Shown here: piece after piece, positions 29,360-41,661 of the stretch | Layout: the number at the start of each line of letters is the position of its first letter | How positions within the stretch are numbered: position 1 is the first letter of the stretch | From: Urophycis tenuis | Taxonomy: Eukaryota > Chordata > Actinopteri > Gadiformes > Phycidae | Direction of reading: 5' to 3' | NCBI GenBank assembly: GCA_036785325.1 | Contig: JAXIVH010000005.1 | Span: 2,074,334 to 2,138,333 of the forward strand | DNA length: 64,000 nt | Notes under the pieces: model-generated | What the model was told of the DNA's origin: nothing | Seen by the model: only the letters and a program-made list of their open reading frames with translations | Database searches by the model: none | Made by a program: the position numbers and the translations under genes

Positions 29360-30985
29360 CAATAAATACATTTGTCAGAAGAAGGTGAAACATTTCAATG
29401 CCGTTTATACAGTAAGAAAGTCACCAGAACAAGTTCCGAGCGTTCCAATTGCTAGGTCAGGGTTCTCCAATTAGTTTTCACTCAGGTCCAAATTATGTCA
29501 AGGCTGCCAAGTCGAGGGCCAAATTCTCTGTGATTGTTGCTGCTATACATATATTGTTATGATTAAGTTATTATGTTAGTACAAGTGGTAATTGTTTGTA
29601 GTAGCAGATATTTCACTGTGGCAGGTTATGACAGGGGTTGTTTTTTTTGTTTTTTTGTTTTTGTTGGGGGTAGGTAGAGGATGGATGTTATGCATGTGAT
29701 GTGATGTTATACATCTAAGTAACCTCGCTGGCTTAGCCCAGTATTGACAAAAAAAAAAATCCATACAAAGTATACAGGAACTCTACCCTGTATGCTGGGG
29801 CAACATCTATAGCTGGATGTGGACGAAATACAATCAGGTGTCTATCATGCCTATGTTTAGGAATGGTCAGGATTAATAATTGAACACACTTTAAGTCACA
29901 TATTGACTGATTGTAGTAAATAATTCTTGCAGCACATCTTGCCTGCTGATCACCCCTCTAGAAAGGCAACCAAATGCTGGTTTTCCACCAGGACTACATG
30001 GATGTTTATTTGAACAAGCTACGGACAACACCCATGAGAGCCTGCAGATATTGATTCAGTCATTCAGCATTATGAAATTAAGCCTTTGTTATCCTGTTTT
30101 GGAGTTTAAAGTAATTAGAAATCAAAAATCAGTCCTTGACTGTAGACCCTCTAAATGTGTTATTATACTACATCTCTCCCATCACCATGGGCTACTATAA
30201 CACCAGAAAACCAAGACATTTTACAAAATGTCAATATATAAAACAGAGTTCTAAAATGGGCTACATGCATTTCTGAAAGGTGCGCACACTTGTATTATTA
30301 TCTCCATTATGAAATAATATTAGTTTACAAGTGTACTACTGTACCCTACTATCAACAGGCTGAAGGCCCCTAACCTCCCACATCAGGGGGCCCCACTTTG
30401 AAAATCACGACCATAAATTATCATAAACTTCAATGTAATGAACCTCAATGGGACTGGGCAGGAGGGGATTCTGAACACACCAGCACATTGTGATGTATAT
30501 TGATGTTGCATAATATTTGCTGCGAGTACTGCGATGAATATTTTGCTCTCATATAACCCTATTAGAGAAGGGAAGGGGGCGGGGGAGGTTATATACTGTA
30601 TATATATATCTGGACATGTTGTGGAGGGACAACTCTAGAAATGCGAATGACAAGAGACTGGAATCATGTTGTTGTTTTTGTGTGTGCCACGACCGGGTAT
30701 GTGGATGTGAGTGAGTTGTGGACAGTCGGAAGCTTTAGTTTCCCAGAGTGTGTTTTAGAATATGCTGCTAATTCCCGCTCAGAGGGATTTGGAGAAATGT
30801 AGCTGACATTTGAGGACGAGGAAGCCTTAACTGCACTCGCTGGCTTCCGTTGTGGATTGTGGCAGACGTGTAGCAGAAGTGAACATTTAGTTTATTTTTA
30901 CTGTTATGATCACAAAGCAATAGAGAGATACTGCGGGCCCGATTGCAAAGGTTTATTAGATTGTGATCACTTACTGAATCCTAAT
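29360..30985. other. Spacer leading to tradd, no gene recognised
   Basis: AT-rich to about 30.55 kb, then mixed composition up to the (GT)n block at 30991. The tradd promoter and any 5' non-coding exon are expected in 30.55-31.14 kb, but no diagnostic core element was identified. Confidence 0.4.
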
Positions 30986-30988
30986 GTC

Positions 30989-30990
<2 letters not shown>

Positions 30991-31030
<40 letters not shown>

Positions 31031-31035
31031 TGCGT

Positions 31036-31082
<47 letters not shown>

Positions 31083-31125
31083 AGTGCGTGCGTGTGTGTG
31101 TGTGTGTGTGTGTGCACACGGGTGT
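30991..31125 (+). repeat. Compound (GT)n/(GC) repeat just upstream of the tradd start
   Basis: GT units interrupted by CG and AG steps run to within about 20 bases of the candidate tradd start codons. A second block at 31371-31460 fills the end of tradd intron 1. Confidence 0.9.
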
Positions 31126-31145
31126 GTGCGTATATGGATCAGAGT

Positions 31146-31369
31146 ATGGCAGACATATGGTGCGTGAACGGACCCTGGACGGGATGTGCAGTTCTCTTCC
31201 TGGAGTCCCTGTGTCCTCACGTGAACCTCCTGTCCCTCTACAAAGACCCGCAGAAGAAGTTCACCATCTTCAAAGTCATCAAGCTGACCCTGACAGGTAG
31301 GTAGGCGCCCTAAGCCCCCCACTGGGCACCAGCATTCCCCCGCGACTGTGCCAACCAGACCTCAGACCC

Positions 31370-31402
<33 letters not shown>

Positions 31403-33617
31403 CTGTGTGCGTGTGCGTGTGCGTGTGCGTGTGTGTGTGTGCGCGTCCGCGCGCGCGCGTGTGTTTCTGTTCGTGTGTGCATCAACCAGACTCTGCAGGG
31501 GGACTCGGCGGATACGAGATCCTGAAGATGCACGACGCGGACCCCCTGCTGGCCGTGGAGGTGAAGTTCTCGGACGCAGACGCGTGCCAGCGCTTCCTGA
31601 AGAGCTACGAGTCCGGGGCGGTGCGTCAGTCCCTCTCTCAGCACGCCGGGCGCCTCCTGGCCGTGTCGCCCGACTTCAAAGTGGAGACGCAGCTCAAAGC
31701 CGGCACGCACACACTGGACCGCTGTCTGGACAGCCTGGACGACTGCCTGCAGCACATACACCTGTCACAGGTACCGCGGGGGGGCCCGTCTGGGGCGCTC
31801 AGGTTCATTAACGGGGAGGGAGGCGGTCGGGGTTGCAAACAAACAATATAAATATAAATAGCAACATCAAATATTCATATATCAAATTCAAAAATAAGAT
31901 TATTGTTTATTATATACTGTATATATAATTGTATATCATATGGGTATTAATATTAGTAGAATTACATATCCAACATATGAGTTGTATGCCCAGCTGATGT
32001 TAGGAAAACCACATTTTCCCAGTGAGTGTAGTTTACCAGCTTTTACCTTCCATGGTGATTATGACATTGAAAGATTCGGGTAACTGAGGAAAGGGCAAGA
32101 GATGAGACGACACGACGGGGCCCGGCTGGGCCGACGTGGTCGTTGTTGGAGACACAAACAAGAAGAAGAATTACTCATTTGATCCCGTGAGGGAAATTTG
32201 GTCTTCTGCATTTAACCCAATCGTGAATTAGTGACACACAGTGAAGCACACAGTGAGGTGAAGCACACACTTAAACCCGATGCAGTGAGCTGCCTGCAAC
32301 AGCGGCGCTCGGGGAGCAGTGAGGGGGTTAGGTGCCTTGCTCAAGGGCACTTCAGCCGTGCGCACTGGTCGGGGTTCGAACCGGCCACCCTCCGGTTACA
32401 AATCCGAAGCCCTAACCAGTAGGCCGCGGCTGCCCCCAGGTGTGCGTGCACGCGTGTGATATTATGAAGCCCATGGTTCTGGTGCCAGCAGTTGCTCACT
32501 GGCGGAGCGGGCATTGGGTGACCACGCCAGCACAGCCGGCTCATCTCGTCTCTCAGTGTTTGTCTTCCCGTCTCCCAGTCCTGCTGGTCCGGGGCCGTGG
32601 CGCTCACTCCCTGAAACGCCTTTGATTCATTTATTTTGTGATTCCCAGTCGGCTCGGCTGCGCGACGACGACATCGAGGATCTGGAGCAGCAGCTTCAGG
32701 ACCAAGCCCTGGGTCAGATGGCCCCGCCCCCCCCCGCCGTGTCAGCTGGACCCGCCGCCCTCCCGTGGCTGTTTCCACTTCCAGAGGGGCGTGTTCGGTG
32801 AGTGGGCCACCCGTCCCCCGTCGTCTGCTCTCTCTCTCTCTCTCTCTCTGAGTCTTCCTCTGCTTCACCGCAGGTTTTACATTATAAACATGACCTAGCA
32901 GCAGCAGGAGCAGAATGATGGCGTAGTCTACGCCCCAAGTATTTGTCCATCATGTTAAATCTCAAGACAAAGCCTGTGAATATATCTCTGTCGCGCTGCG
33001 TGTGTGCGTGCCGATACGGGGCACATCCGTGCGAAATGAATTTCAGCGCTCGAAACAACCAAACATGATGAGACGACACACCGCACACGTCACTGCACGC
33101 GTCACCACACACGTGCTGCACCTCACCCTCGCCCTATTCTAAACATGAAAACACAAATGCCTTCCCTGAACCATGTTGTGTCTGTGTTGGCTGACACGAG
33201 TCATTTAATCAGAACCAAGCCGGTCTCACATTAACAAATCTCCCTCTCTCTCTCTCTCTCTCTCTCTCCCCCCACCACCCCCCACCCCACCCCCCATCCC
33301 CTCTCCATCATCCGCTGGGCGTGACAGAGGACCGGATCCTGACCACGTCAGACATCCACAGCTTCTCCAACAGCGTGGGCCGCCAGTGGAGGAACGTGGG
33401 CCGCGAGCTGGCCAAGGGCTGCCGGGCCCTGAAGGGCCCCGCCATAGACAACCTGGCCTACGAGTATGAGCGGGAGGGCCTGTACGAGCAGGCCTACCAG
33501 ATGCTGAACCGCTTCATCCAGGCGGAGGGCAGGGCCGCCACGCTGGGCCGGCTGGTCCGGGCGCTGGAGGACTGTAAGCTCACCAGCCTGGCCGAGAACC
33601 TGCTGGGCGTAGCGTGA
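31146..33617 (+). CDS. tradd: TRADD, TNFR1-associated death domain adaptor; one apparent frameshift
   Basis: TRADD is the cytosolic adaptor that joins TNFR1 to TRAF2 and RIPK1 through an N-terminal TRAF2-binding domain and a C-terminal death domain. Exons: 31146-31296, 31490-31770, 32649-32797, 33328-33617 (stop TGA). The N-domain shows WTGCAVLFLES, YKDPQKKFTIFK and ILKMHDADPLLAVEVKF. The death domain shows SFSNSVGRQWRNVGRELAKG, NLAYEYEREGLYEQAYQML and LTSLAENLLG. Exon 3 opens in frame (ARLRDDDIEDLEQQLQDQ) but its end (FHFQRGVF), which splices correctly into exon 4, is in another frame. A nine-C run at 32727-32735 sits between the two, and one base less there would give 289 residues. As written, translation stops at 32799-32801 (TGA, reading on past the exon end). 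The start could be 31134 or 31146; 31146 (MADIW) is preferred. A SINE lies in intron 2. Confidence 0.93.
32163..32437 (-). mobile_element. tRNA-derived SINE in tradd intron 2, antisense
   Basis: Reverse orientation copy of the element at 26464: GATCCCGTGAGGGAAATTTG, then TGCATTTAACCCAATCGTGA, AGGTGCCTTGCTCAAGGGCA and GGGGTTCGAACCGGCCACCC (B box antisense). Confidence 0.8.
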
Positions 33618-33799
33618 GAGAGTGACACTCCATAGGCCAGTGTGTGTGTGTGTGTGTGTGTGTGTGAGTGTGAGAGAGAGAGAGAGAGAGAGAGCGCGGT
33701 GGAAGAATGTCTGATGATATGCTATGCAGGTATGGTGTGCGACCGTGGTGTATATGGAGGTAAATACTCATTGCAATATTTTATCTTTCGTGTGCATGC

Positions 33800-33802
<3 letters not shown>

Positions 33803-33842
<40 letters not shown>

Positions 33843-33865
33843 TGTCTGTCTGTCTGTCTGTCTGT
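33803..33865 (+). repeat. (GT)n/(CTGT)n microsatellite in tradd 3' UTR
   Basis: GT repeats followed by CTGT repeats. Shorter GT and GA runs lie at 33639-33693. Confidence 0.9.
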
Positions 33866-34117
33866 GCACCTTTTGGTATGTTCTCTACGTGTGTGTGTGT
33901 GTGATTGTTCTGTTGGTGTTTCATCACATGCGAGTGCAGACAGGCGGTGACCTGAGATGCCTGCCACTTGTGTTCTCACTGCCTTCGTTCATAATCAGAG
34001 AGGTTTTTTTTTATACTCGGCCTCCAGTACACACTGGCTTTGTAAACTGTTGTTTTGTGGAGGAGCGAGTTGTCGCTGGTGCAGATGTGCCTTTTCTACT
34101 TTTCCATTTGTAACCAA

Positions 34118-34123
34118 AATAAA
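34118..34123 (+). terminator. tradd poly(A) signal AATAAA
   Basis: AATAAA about 500 bases after the tradd stop codon, followed by an A-rich run. Confidence 0.6.
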
Positions 34124-34321
34124 AAAAAGAATCATATGTAACCGTTGAGGTATTAGACTTGTAAATGCTAAGCGCAAATGTGATTGTTACTGGGTATTTT
34201 TGTTTAGCCAAATGGGTGGATTAAATGGTTGTAAAACAGTCTGCATGTTTATGTTTGATGCATTAGTATAATTGAAGATGAAAATAATTTTGGAAAAATT
34301 CCCTCAGGTATAATTTGCAAT

Positions 34322-34491
<170 letters not shown>

Positions 34492-34499
34492 ACTTGCAT

Positions 34500-34739
34500 T
34501 CACAAACCTGCACACTCTCAAATAATTAAACTGTGCTGATTACCGATGTATCTTGTGCTGTATGTGACCACGCGCATAGCCGGGGCCGGCTCTAAACGCC
34601 ACGGATTGGAGTCGAGGGATGAGGTTTATATCTCATGGTCGCTATTGGTGCCACCGGCCAGGAGGAATGGAACGATTAAGGCTGATGCGTCCGCTCGGCC
34701 GGTGTCGTTACACAGTCCATTGTAAACGCACCCCCCCCC

Positions 34740-34770
<31 letters not shown>

Positions 34771-35210
34771 ACACCCCGCTGCACTTGTCTGTTCATCCAG
34801 ATGTGATGTGTGGATTAGAAGCTTTTAACACACTTGCTTTCCATACGTCAACCGAGGACTAACTGATACATAAATGCAAACTGGGACTTACATATTCTTA
34901 TATATATTCTTATATATTGCCATGGAAAGTAGGCTACATACATGTCATACTCTTAAATGAAATCAGAATACACACCTGCAGAATGTTTTTATATTTATGA
35001 TTATATTGCTCTTTTTCAGGCTCTTATGGTATTTACTCACAATTTAGCCTGGCACTCTTTTTTTTTTAACATGAACCCAAGTTGATGTTCAGGAATTACT
35101 TTCTCACCGCCACGTTGCGTGGTCATGACCAGAGAGCAATAGTTGCCCGTTAAACAGGCTCTCATTTAAATCATCTTGCATGGGATGTGATTAAAGCTCT
35201 GGCCATGGCT
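34500..35210. other. Spacer between tradd and gnao1
   Basis: AT-rich with the C/AC tract at 34731-34774; no gene seen. The right end grades into the gnao1 promoter. Confidence 0.4.
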
Positions 35211-35214
35211 GCTC

Positions 35215-35222
35215 TGACGTCA
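35215..35222 (+). promoter_or_regulatory. Full palindromic CRE (TGACGTCA) upstream of gnao1
   Basis: TGACGTCA lies 501 bases before the gnao1 ATG, at the edge of a CpG- and CCT-rich block typical of the core promoter. CREB-family factors bind this site. Use by gnao1 is inferred from position. Confidence 0.55.
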
Positions 35223-35543
35223 GCGAGATCGTCCGCTTGAGGTGAGTCTCGCGCGCTCTCGCCTCCTCCTCCTCCCCCCTCCTCCTCCTCCCTCCTTCTA
35301 ACCGTCGCCTCTATTGTGGTTCACACTGAACGATGCGATCGCTCGCGTTTGCTGCTATCAGCGCCGCCCTGTAGAGACCCCGACCCCGAAGGCTCCGGCA
35401 GAACGACCCCACCCCCCCTCTCCCAGAGGGACGGAGCGAGAGACACCGAGCCACCACGGAGACAAAATACCCTTTTATTGGATCCCTCGGCTCAATTTAG
35501 CCCCCGATTCGGGCCCTAATGCTGTAGCGGTCCGTGCGAGGCG

Positions 35544-35548
<5 letters not shown>

Positions 35549-35639
<91 letters not shown>

Positions 35640-35652
35640 AGAGAGAGAGAGA
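35549..35652 (+). repeat. (GA)n polypurine tract in the gnao1 5' UTR region
   Basis: GA repeats with a few GC interruptions, ending about 70 bases before the ATG. The frames ERERER/SLSLSL through it are artefacts. Confidence 0.95.
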
Positions 35653-35722
35653 TACGCACTGATTGAGTCGGCGAGGGACAGGGCGGAATAGAGAAGAAGG
35701 GATTGTTCATTCGGCTGTAACC

Positions 35723-36334
35723 ATGGGATGTACACTGAGCGCCGAGGAGCGCGCCGCTCTGACCGGAGCAAGGCCATCGAGAAGAACCTGAAGGAGGATG
35801 GAGTCACGGCGGCCAAGGGACGTCAAGCTGCTGCTGCTCGGTAAGACGCTCCGCACGGCCCGGGTCCGCTGCACCGCCTCCCTCCGCCCTCCCGCGACGG
35901 CTCGCTCGCCCAGGACTAGGGCGGAGGTTGCTCTCCGTGGTACTGATTTCATTCAATCGCTTGCGCGTCTCTCCCTCTCTCATACTTTTGCCCCCTCCGC
36001 TCTTTTTGCAGGGGGTGGGGAATCGGGCAAGAGCACCATCGTCAAGCAGATGAAGTAAGTGTCTTTATTTAAAAAAAATATATATACATTTCCCCCCCCA
36101 CTCGTTTTTTTTTTTACGGCTTCGTCATAGCGGAGGGTAAGGCCCCAGATTGCGCCTCCCTTGGCTCCGCTAAAGCTGGGCCGCCATGTTTCCAGAGGCC
36201 GGAGCCCAAGGTCTGCCGGGGACTCGAGCAGCTCCCGCAGACCGGCGCACCGCCTCCGACCAGGCCGCTGCACCCTCGGGGGGCCACGGGGGGTGCCGTT
36301 CGCCGCCATGGCTTCGAATTAACTTAAGGATTTA

Positions 36335-36370
<36 letters not shown>

Positions 36371-37035
36371 AGAGATTGACTAAATAATACGTGGGTGTTG
36401 CTCGGCTCGGATGTGTGTGTGTGTGTGTGTGTGCACGCGCGCTCGTGCGCGCGCGTGTGTATGTGTTTTTGTGTGTGAATTATAGTGAGGTCACTACTGC
36501 TCCATTAGCGAATACCTCTGCTTTAATCTTAATGGCTTTAAGTGCCTGATATCGCCCTGAGTACTTTTGCATATAAAGCGGATTTACGCAGAAATATGGC
36601 ATCTAAACCCGCATCTAAACCCGTGCCTTTTCTAATCTAAATCTCAACCTTTCAAATTTTAAATCACTATTATTTTTCTAAACCTCTTATTCGACTTGAA
36701 AGATGTTGCCAATTCGCTCTGTGAAACACCGGAGCTGTTGTATCCTCCAGTAATGGCAGACATCTTCTTAGCATCTTGCATTCCCTGCGCTATCCGTGCA
36801 TCCCTTTCCCACTCCCTCTTACAGCTCAACACATTCTGCTCTGCATTGCACCCCCACTTCCTCTCGTTGCATCGCTCCTCCTTGATGATCTGTTTGTCCA
36901 TAACCAGTTCTCGGTGGTTTGCCGTTATCTCAAGAAATGCTTTTTTTCGTCAGGCAATTAATTCATCCTTTTTTTTTATTCACCGGGTTTATTTAGTGCA
37001 GTGCAAGATTCAGTTTTTTGGTTTCTGCTCTTCTG

Positions 37036-37080
<45 letters not shown>

Positions 37081-37813
37081 TGTGTGTCTGTGTGTGCGCG
37101 TGCGTGTGTGTGAAAAGTAGGTTACTCTAAAATGTAATAAAAGCACCATAGTTGGGTTTTTCCGGGTTATTTTAAGACATTATCTGATTTGTTATGCGTA
37201 TGAAATATGAATTGAATGCAGTTAATGTATCTCTGATAGAACCCTTGGATAAGTGTTGCTGCTTGCTATTGTGTGTGTGTGTATGTGTGTGTGTCTGCGT
37301 GTGTGTTTGTGTGTCTGTGTATGTGTGTGGCGTGCATATCTGTTTGTATGTGCATTTGCATCTTGGATGCTAATTTGGATTGTTGAAGGCTTTTTTCTAA
37401 TAAGTCTTACGAAGTTACATTCATTTGGTTCAAACAAACACAGACAAAGTGCTACCCAAAGCTGACCTCTCCCATAACAGGGCACGCCTGATGAACCCAA
37501 TCCTACATGTTAAGGAGTTTATATTAACATGCATCTGAGATTTTTCAAATGTTAACAAATATTTGCGCAGAAAACCGTGACATGCTACCGCACAGTGGGA
37601 ATGTGACTCCTGCTGAATAATTAATTCCATCGTTCACATGTCCTCCTCTTCCAGATTATTGAAAGCAAATGGCCAAGAGTACATTAAATATGTTGAATTG
37701 ATATTGACATTACATATATACAGGGGTGTATATAGGGTGAAAGGTTAATGTAGAGGAGGTCCAAGGATATCAACAACACACACACACACGTACAGACACA
37801 CACACACAAACAC

Positions 37814-37865
<52 letters not shown>

Positions 37866-40389
37866 GTTCGCACGGGAACACGCACGCGCACACGCACACA
37901 GGCGCACCCACACAGACACCGGTAATTTCTTTTCTCCACACATATTAGCAGGTGTGAGTGTGTGAGTGGCTGCTGATTAATATGTACGCGCGTGTGTGTG
38001 TGCAGGATCATCCACGAGGATGGCTTCTCTGGGGACGATGTGAAACAGTACAAGCCCGTGGTCTACAGCAACACCATCCAGAGTTTGGCTGCCATCCTCC
38101 GGGCCATGGACTCCCTGGGCATTGAGTTTGCAGACAAAGATAGAAAAGTGAGCTACTCTCCCCGTCTCCGAGATGCGCTTGGAAGCAGAACGCCGAAACA
38201 ATTAATGGAAATATTATCGAGGCCCCAACAGGCCACACGCAGCATCCAAACCGCAGCAGCTGCCATTTCTCTTGATAAGAGTGCAAATGTGTAAATGTAC
38301 ATCGAGAACTCCATTATAAATTAACCACTTTGGTGCTCCAGAGATGCCCCAGCCTACAGATGCTATCTCAATGTGTAATAAAAATAATTGTTTGGTACAG
38401 ACAGACCCCACAAAAAATGCCACATCACGATTTTTTCCGTTTTTTCAGTGAAAAGGAAAATTGTGACACACTAATGATTAATCATATCGCAATTACAATG
38501 CCTATCAAAATCATTGCAATATGATTTTTTTACCATATCGTTTAGCCCTACTTGGAACTGATCAATCGAATACAATTCACACTGTACCTATCTTTTCATA
38601 TCTCATAGCTGTTAGAAATAATTGTGTGTGTGTGTGTGTGTGTGTGCACCTGCATCTGTGCTTGCGTGCGCGCGTGTGTGCCTGTGTGTGTGTGTGTGCG
38701 TGTGCAGGCGGATGCTAAGCTGGTGTGTGATGTGGTGAGCCGCATGGAGGACACAGAGCCCTATTCGGCAGAGCTCCTCACAGCTATGAAGCGTGTGTGG
38801 GCTGATGCTGGCACCCAGGAGTGCTTCAACCGCGCCCGAGAATATCAGCTCAACGACTCCGCCCAGTAGTGAGTATATCAACACGGGGATGACAGACAGC
38901 TGACATTAAGACTCACAGGCTCACAATAGTGAGCGCTCGCACGATACACACACCGATGCAACACTCTGTTGGCTGATATTGTTGCCGTTTGGTGGACCGA
39001 TGCGTGTGAACACTGTGAGTGCATTGTGATATTTGTACCTTGGGTGGCCCCCGGTGGGAATAAAACCCCTAGTGGTGTTATTTCCATGCCACTTGAGCTA
39101 GGCGGAGGAGCTAACCTCATAAGCAAGCAGCCCAGATAACAACAACAGTAGTTGTATGAACATGACCGGGTGACAAACAGCGAACATTCAGGGAGAATGG
39201 AAACACCATTAAAAAGACGTAGAAAAAAAAAAAGACACAGGCGTTTACAGTGCAGAGGGAGACGCCCCCCCCCCCCCCCCCCCACCCTTTGGACCCTCGT
39301 TCATTCCCAACACGTTCCACCTGTCCACAGCTACCTGGACAGTTTAGACCGCATCGGAGCCGGTGACTACCAGCCCACAGAGCAGGACATCCTGAGGACC
39401 AGGGTGAAGACCACTGGGATTGTGGAAACCCACTTCACCTTCAAGAACCTGCACTTCAGGTATAGGGGGTCCCCGTCACGCGCGGGTCCTGTCACGCCCC
39501 TGTCACGGCCGGGGGGGGTGGGTTGCGTCCGTGGGGCCCCCCCCCCGTGGGTGAACGCATCCACGGGGGCCCCGCATGCCACCGCACCCCCGCGCTGCCT
39601 AATGTATTCCAACTCAAGAGGTTTCACGCAGCGTTTCTGTCCGCCAGGCTGTTTGATGTCGGGGGTCAGAGGTCTGAGAGGAAGAAGTGGATCCACTGCT
39701 TTGAAGACGTCACAGCCATTATTTTCTGCGTGGCTCTGAGTGGCTACGACCAGGTGCTCCACGAAGATGAAACAACGGTGGGTGGAGGAAATCCGAGAAT
39801 TGCCTGGCGCCGGTCTCAGCGCCTTCCCCGGGAGTGTTCCGTCTCGACGGGTCGTTAACGTGTTCTAACTGCCCGCGTGTCCTCCCGTATCTCTCCCTCC
39901 CCCCCTCCCTCCCCCCCTCCTCCCCCACGCGCAGAACCGCATGCACGAGTCCCTCATGCTCTTCGACTCCATCTGCAACAACAAGTTCTTCATCGACACC
40001 TCCATCATCCTCTTCCTCAACAAGAAGGATCTGTTTGCCGAGAAGATCAAGAAGTCCCCCTTGAGTATCTGCTTCCCTGAATACATAGGTAAGTCCCAAG
40101 CCCCCCCCCCCCCCCCCCCCCCCTGTCCTCCCAACCCAGGGGTCCGTTTAAGATGGACGCCGGTGTGCTGAACCCTGTGTTTTCTCTTCTCTCGCCCCCA
40201 GGTGCTAATACCTACGATGAGGCTACGGCCTACATCCAGGTTCAGTTTGAGAGTAAGAACCGTTCTCCCAATAAGGAGATCTACTGTCACCTGACCTGTG
40301 CCACAGACACAGGAAACATCCAGGTAGTGTTCGACGCTGTCACTGACATCATTATCGCAAACAACCTTAGAGGGTGTGGCTTATACTGA
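35723..40389 (+). CDS. gnao1: GNAO1, G-protein alpha-o subunit (alpha-oA-type exons); indel pair in exon 1
   Basis: G-alpha-o is the membrane-anchored GTPase that couples neuronal Gi/o receptors to channels and cyclase. Eight exons: 35723-35840, 36012-36054, 38006-38147, 38708-38868, 39331-39459, 39648-39777, 39935-40088, 40202-40389. Total 1065 bases, exactly 354 residues as in human. Visible marks: MGCTLSAEERAAL with G2/C3 lipid sites; P-loop GGGESGKST; RTRVKT with the ADP-ribosylated Arg; DVGGQRSE; NKKD; TCATDT; and C-terminal NNLRGCGLY with the pertussis-toxin Cys. In exon 1 one base is missing near 35761 and one extra is present near 35818. The reading frame as written meets TGA at 35789-35791, although length and both ends fit. 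Exons 7-8 are of the alpha-oA type (LMLFDSICNNKFFIDTS); no alpha-oB set is visible. The teleost a/b paralogue is not resolved. Confidence 0.96.
37037..37110 (+). repeat. (GT)n microsatellites of gnao1 intron 2
   Basis: Imperfect GT array. Related runs in the same intron lie at 36341-36369, 36413-36470 and 37270-37330, and an (AC)n run at 37776-37862. Confidence 0.9.
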
Positions 40390-40631
40390 GGCCTGGCCAA
40401 GCACATAGGTTGCCATGGGGGAGTATGAGGTGTTAATAATGATAATTTTGATGATACTAAAACACATAAATACTGTATGTAAATCGACACACGTCCGAAA
40501 CGGACCCAAAGAGCTGCCGTCAGACACCACACTGAATTATTGCCATGTTCTGTTCCTCTCTTCTCATCTTCTCTGTTTTGAGTTCACTATACAACCCTGG
40601 GTGTGTTTTTAAAAGAAAATGTGTTTCACAA

Positions 40632-40637
40632 AATAAA
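40632..40637 (+). terminator. gnao1 proximal poly(A) signal AATAAA
   Basis: AATAAA 243 bases after the gnao1 stop, followed by a T-rich element. A distal ATTAAA at 42260-42265 may end a longer 3' UTR of about 1.9 kb. Confidence 0.6.
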
Positions 40638-40905
40638 TGTTTAATTGTTTTTTTTCTTGATTGTACCAGCAATTATGAAGATCAGAAACGGTGGCACCAG
40701 GGGATATATTCAGCCTGGTTTTAGATATCCGATGCACGGAATGCACAATGTACTCTTTTAACAGTTCCTTAAAAAAAAAACACAAAAAAAAAGATATTGG
40801 TGGTCCTTTACATTTCTATCAGCGAGACCCAGAAGAGGTCTGCTGTTCTGGTGAATATACACCCTGGTGCTGCCTTGGCAGAGTTGCTCTACTTCTATAT
40901 ATATA

Positions 40906-40942
40906 GGTGGTGGTGGTGGTGGTGGTGGTGGTGGTGGTGGTG
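40906..40942 (+). repeat. (GGT)n array in gnao1 3' region
   Basis: About 12 GGT units. A second G-rich run (41215-41264) lies 270 bases downstream. Confidence 0.95.
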
Positions 40943-41214
40943 TAGGGGAGGTGCTGTACTGGTGGCTGATGGTCATAGTGAAGATGAACAGGGCTCTTTA
41001 GCGCTCAGAGGGACAAAGCCCCCCTTTCTTCTGGAGCCGCACATGACTGCTTCATACCAGTAGCCCGCAGGACCCTTCCGTTTGTCTTTCTCGCTTTCTT
41101 TCTCTTCAAACACACAAAAGGGGATGAGGACGGCTCTGTTAGAGTGGCGCTGGGTCCTTTTCTATTGGCCCCCCCGCGGTGTAAGGAAATGCCTGCGATC
41201 AGCCAATGATATGT

Positions 41215-41264
41215 TGGGGGGTGGGGGTGGGTGGGTGGGTGGGTGGGTTGGGGTGGGGGTGGGG
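41215..41264 (+). other. G-quadruplex-type G-run array, sense strand of gnao1 3' region
   Basis: Consecutive GGGT steps flanked by longer G runs give at least eight G-triplets in 50 bases, well beyond the four needed for a quadruplex. It is on the gnao1 sense strand. Confidence 0.75.
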
Positions 41265-41661
41265 ATGTCATATCAGTGCCAACCTTCTGAGAATGACAGC
41301 TAGGGGTTTAGACAGCGTCGGTCACGTAATGTAGTATCACCTCACGTCATAGAAGCAACACATTGCATTTTAATATCATCGGAGAAGTTATTTGAACCTC
41401 ATGCCCTGCATGCATCCTCCTACCTCCTTAAACCCCCCCCCGCCCCCCTCCCTCCCCCTCCCCCACCCGTGCCACATATTCATTTCCGGCCCCCGTCAAC
41501 ACAAGGGTGACCCCGTGACCTGTGTAAGTGTCGGAGGGCCAGCGCCGCTGCGGCCTTCCCGCGCTCGCCTGTATCCTCCACTCTGTTTAGACGTAGAACA
41601 CCAGCGCGGGAAGGAGTGGCCGCGTCGGCCGGCCTTGCCCCTCCCCCCCCGACCCCCCACT

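Noticed and set aside
38148..38294. Extension of gnao1 exon 3 to a longer C-terminal tail
   Set aside because: The frame reads through the intron past a good donor at 38148; not conserved in G-alpha.
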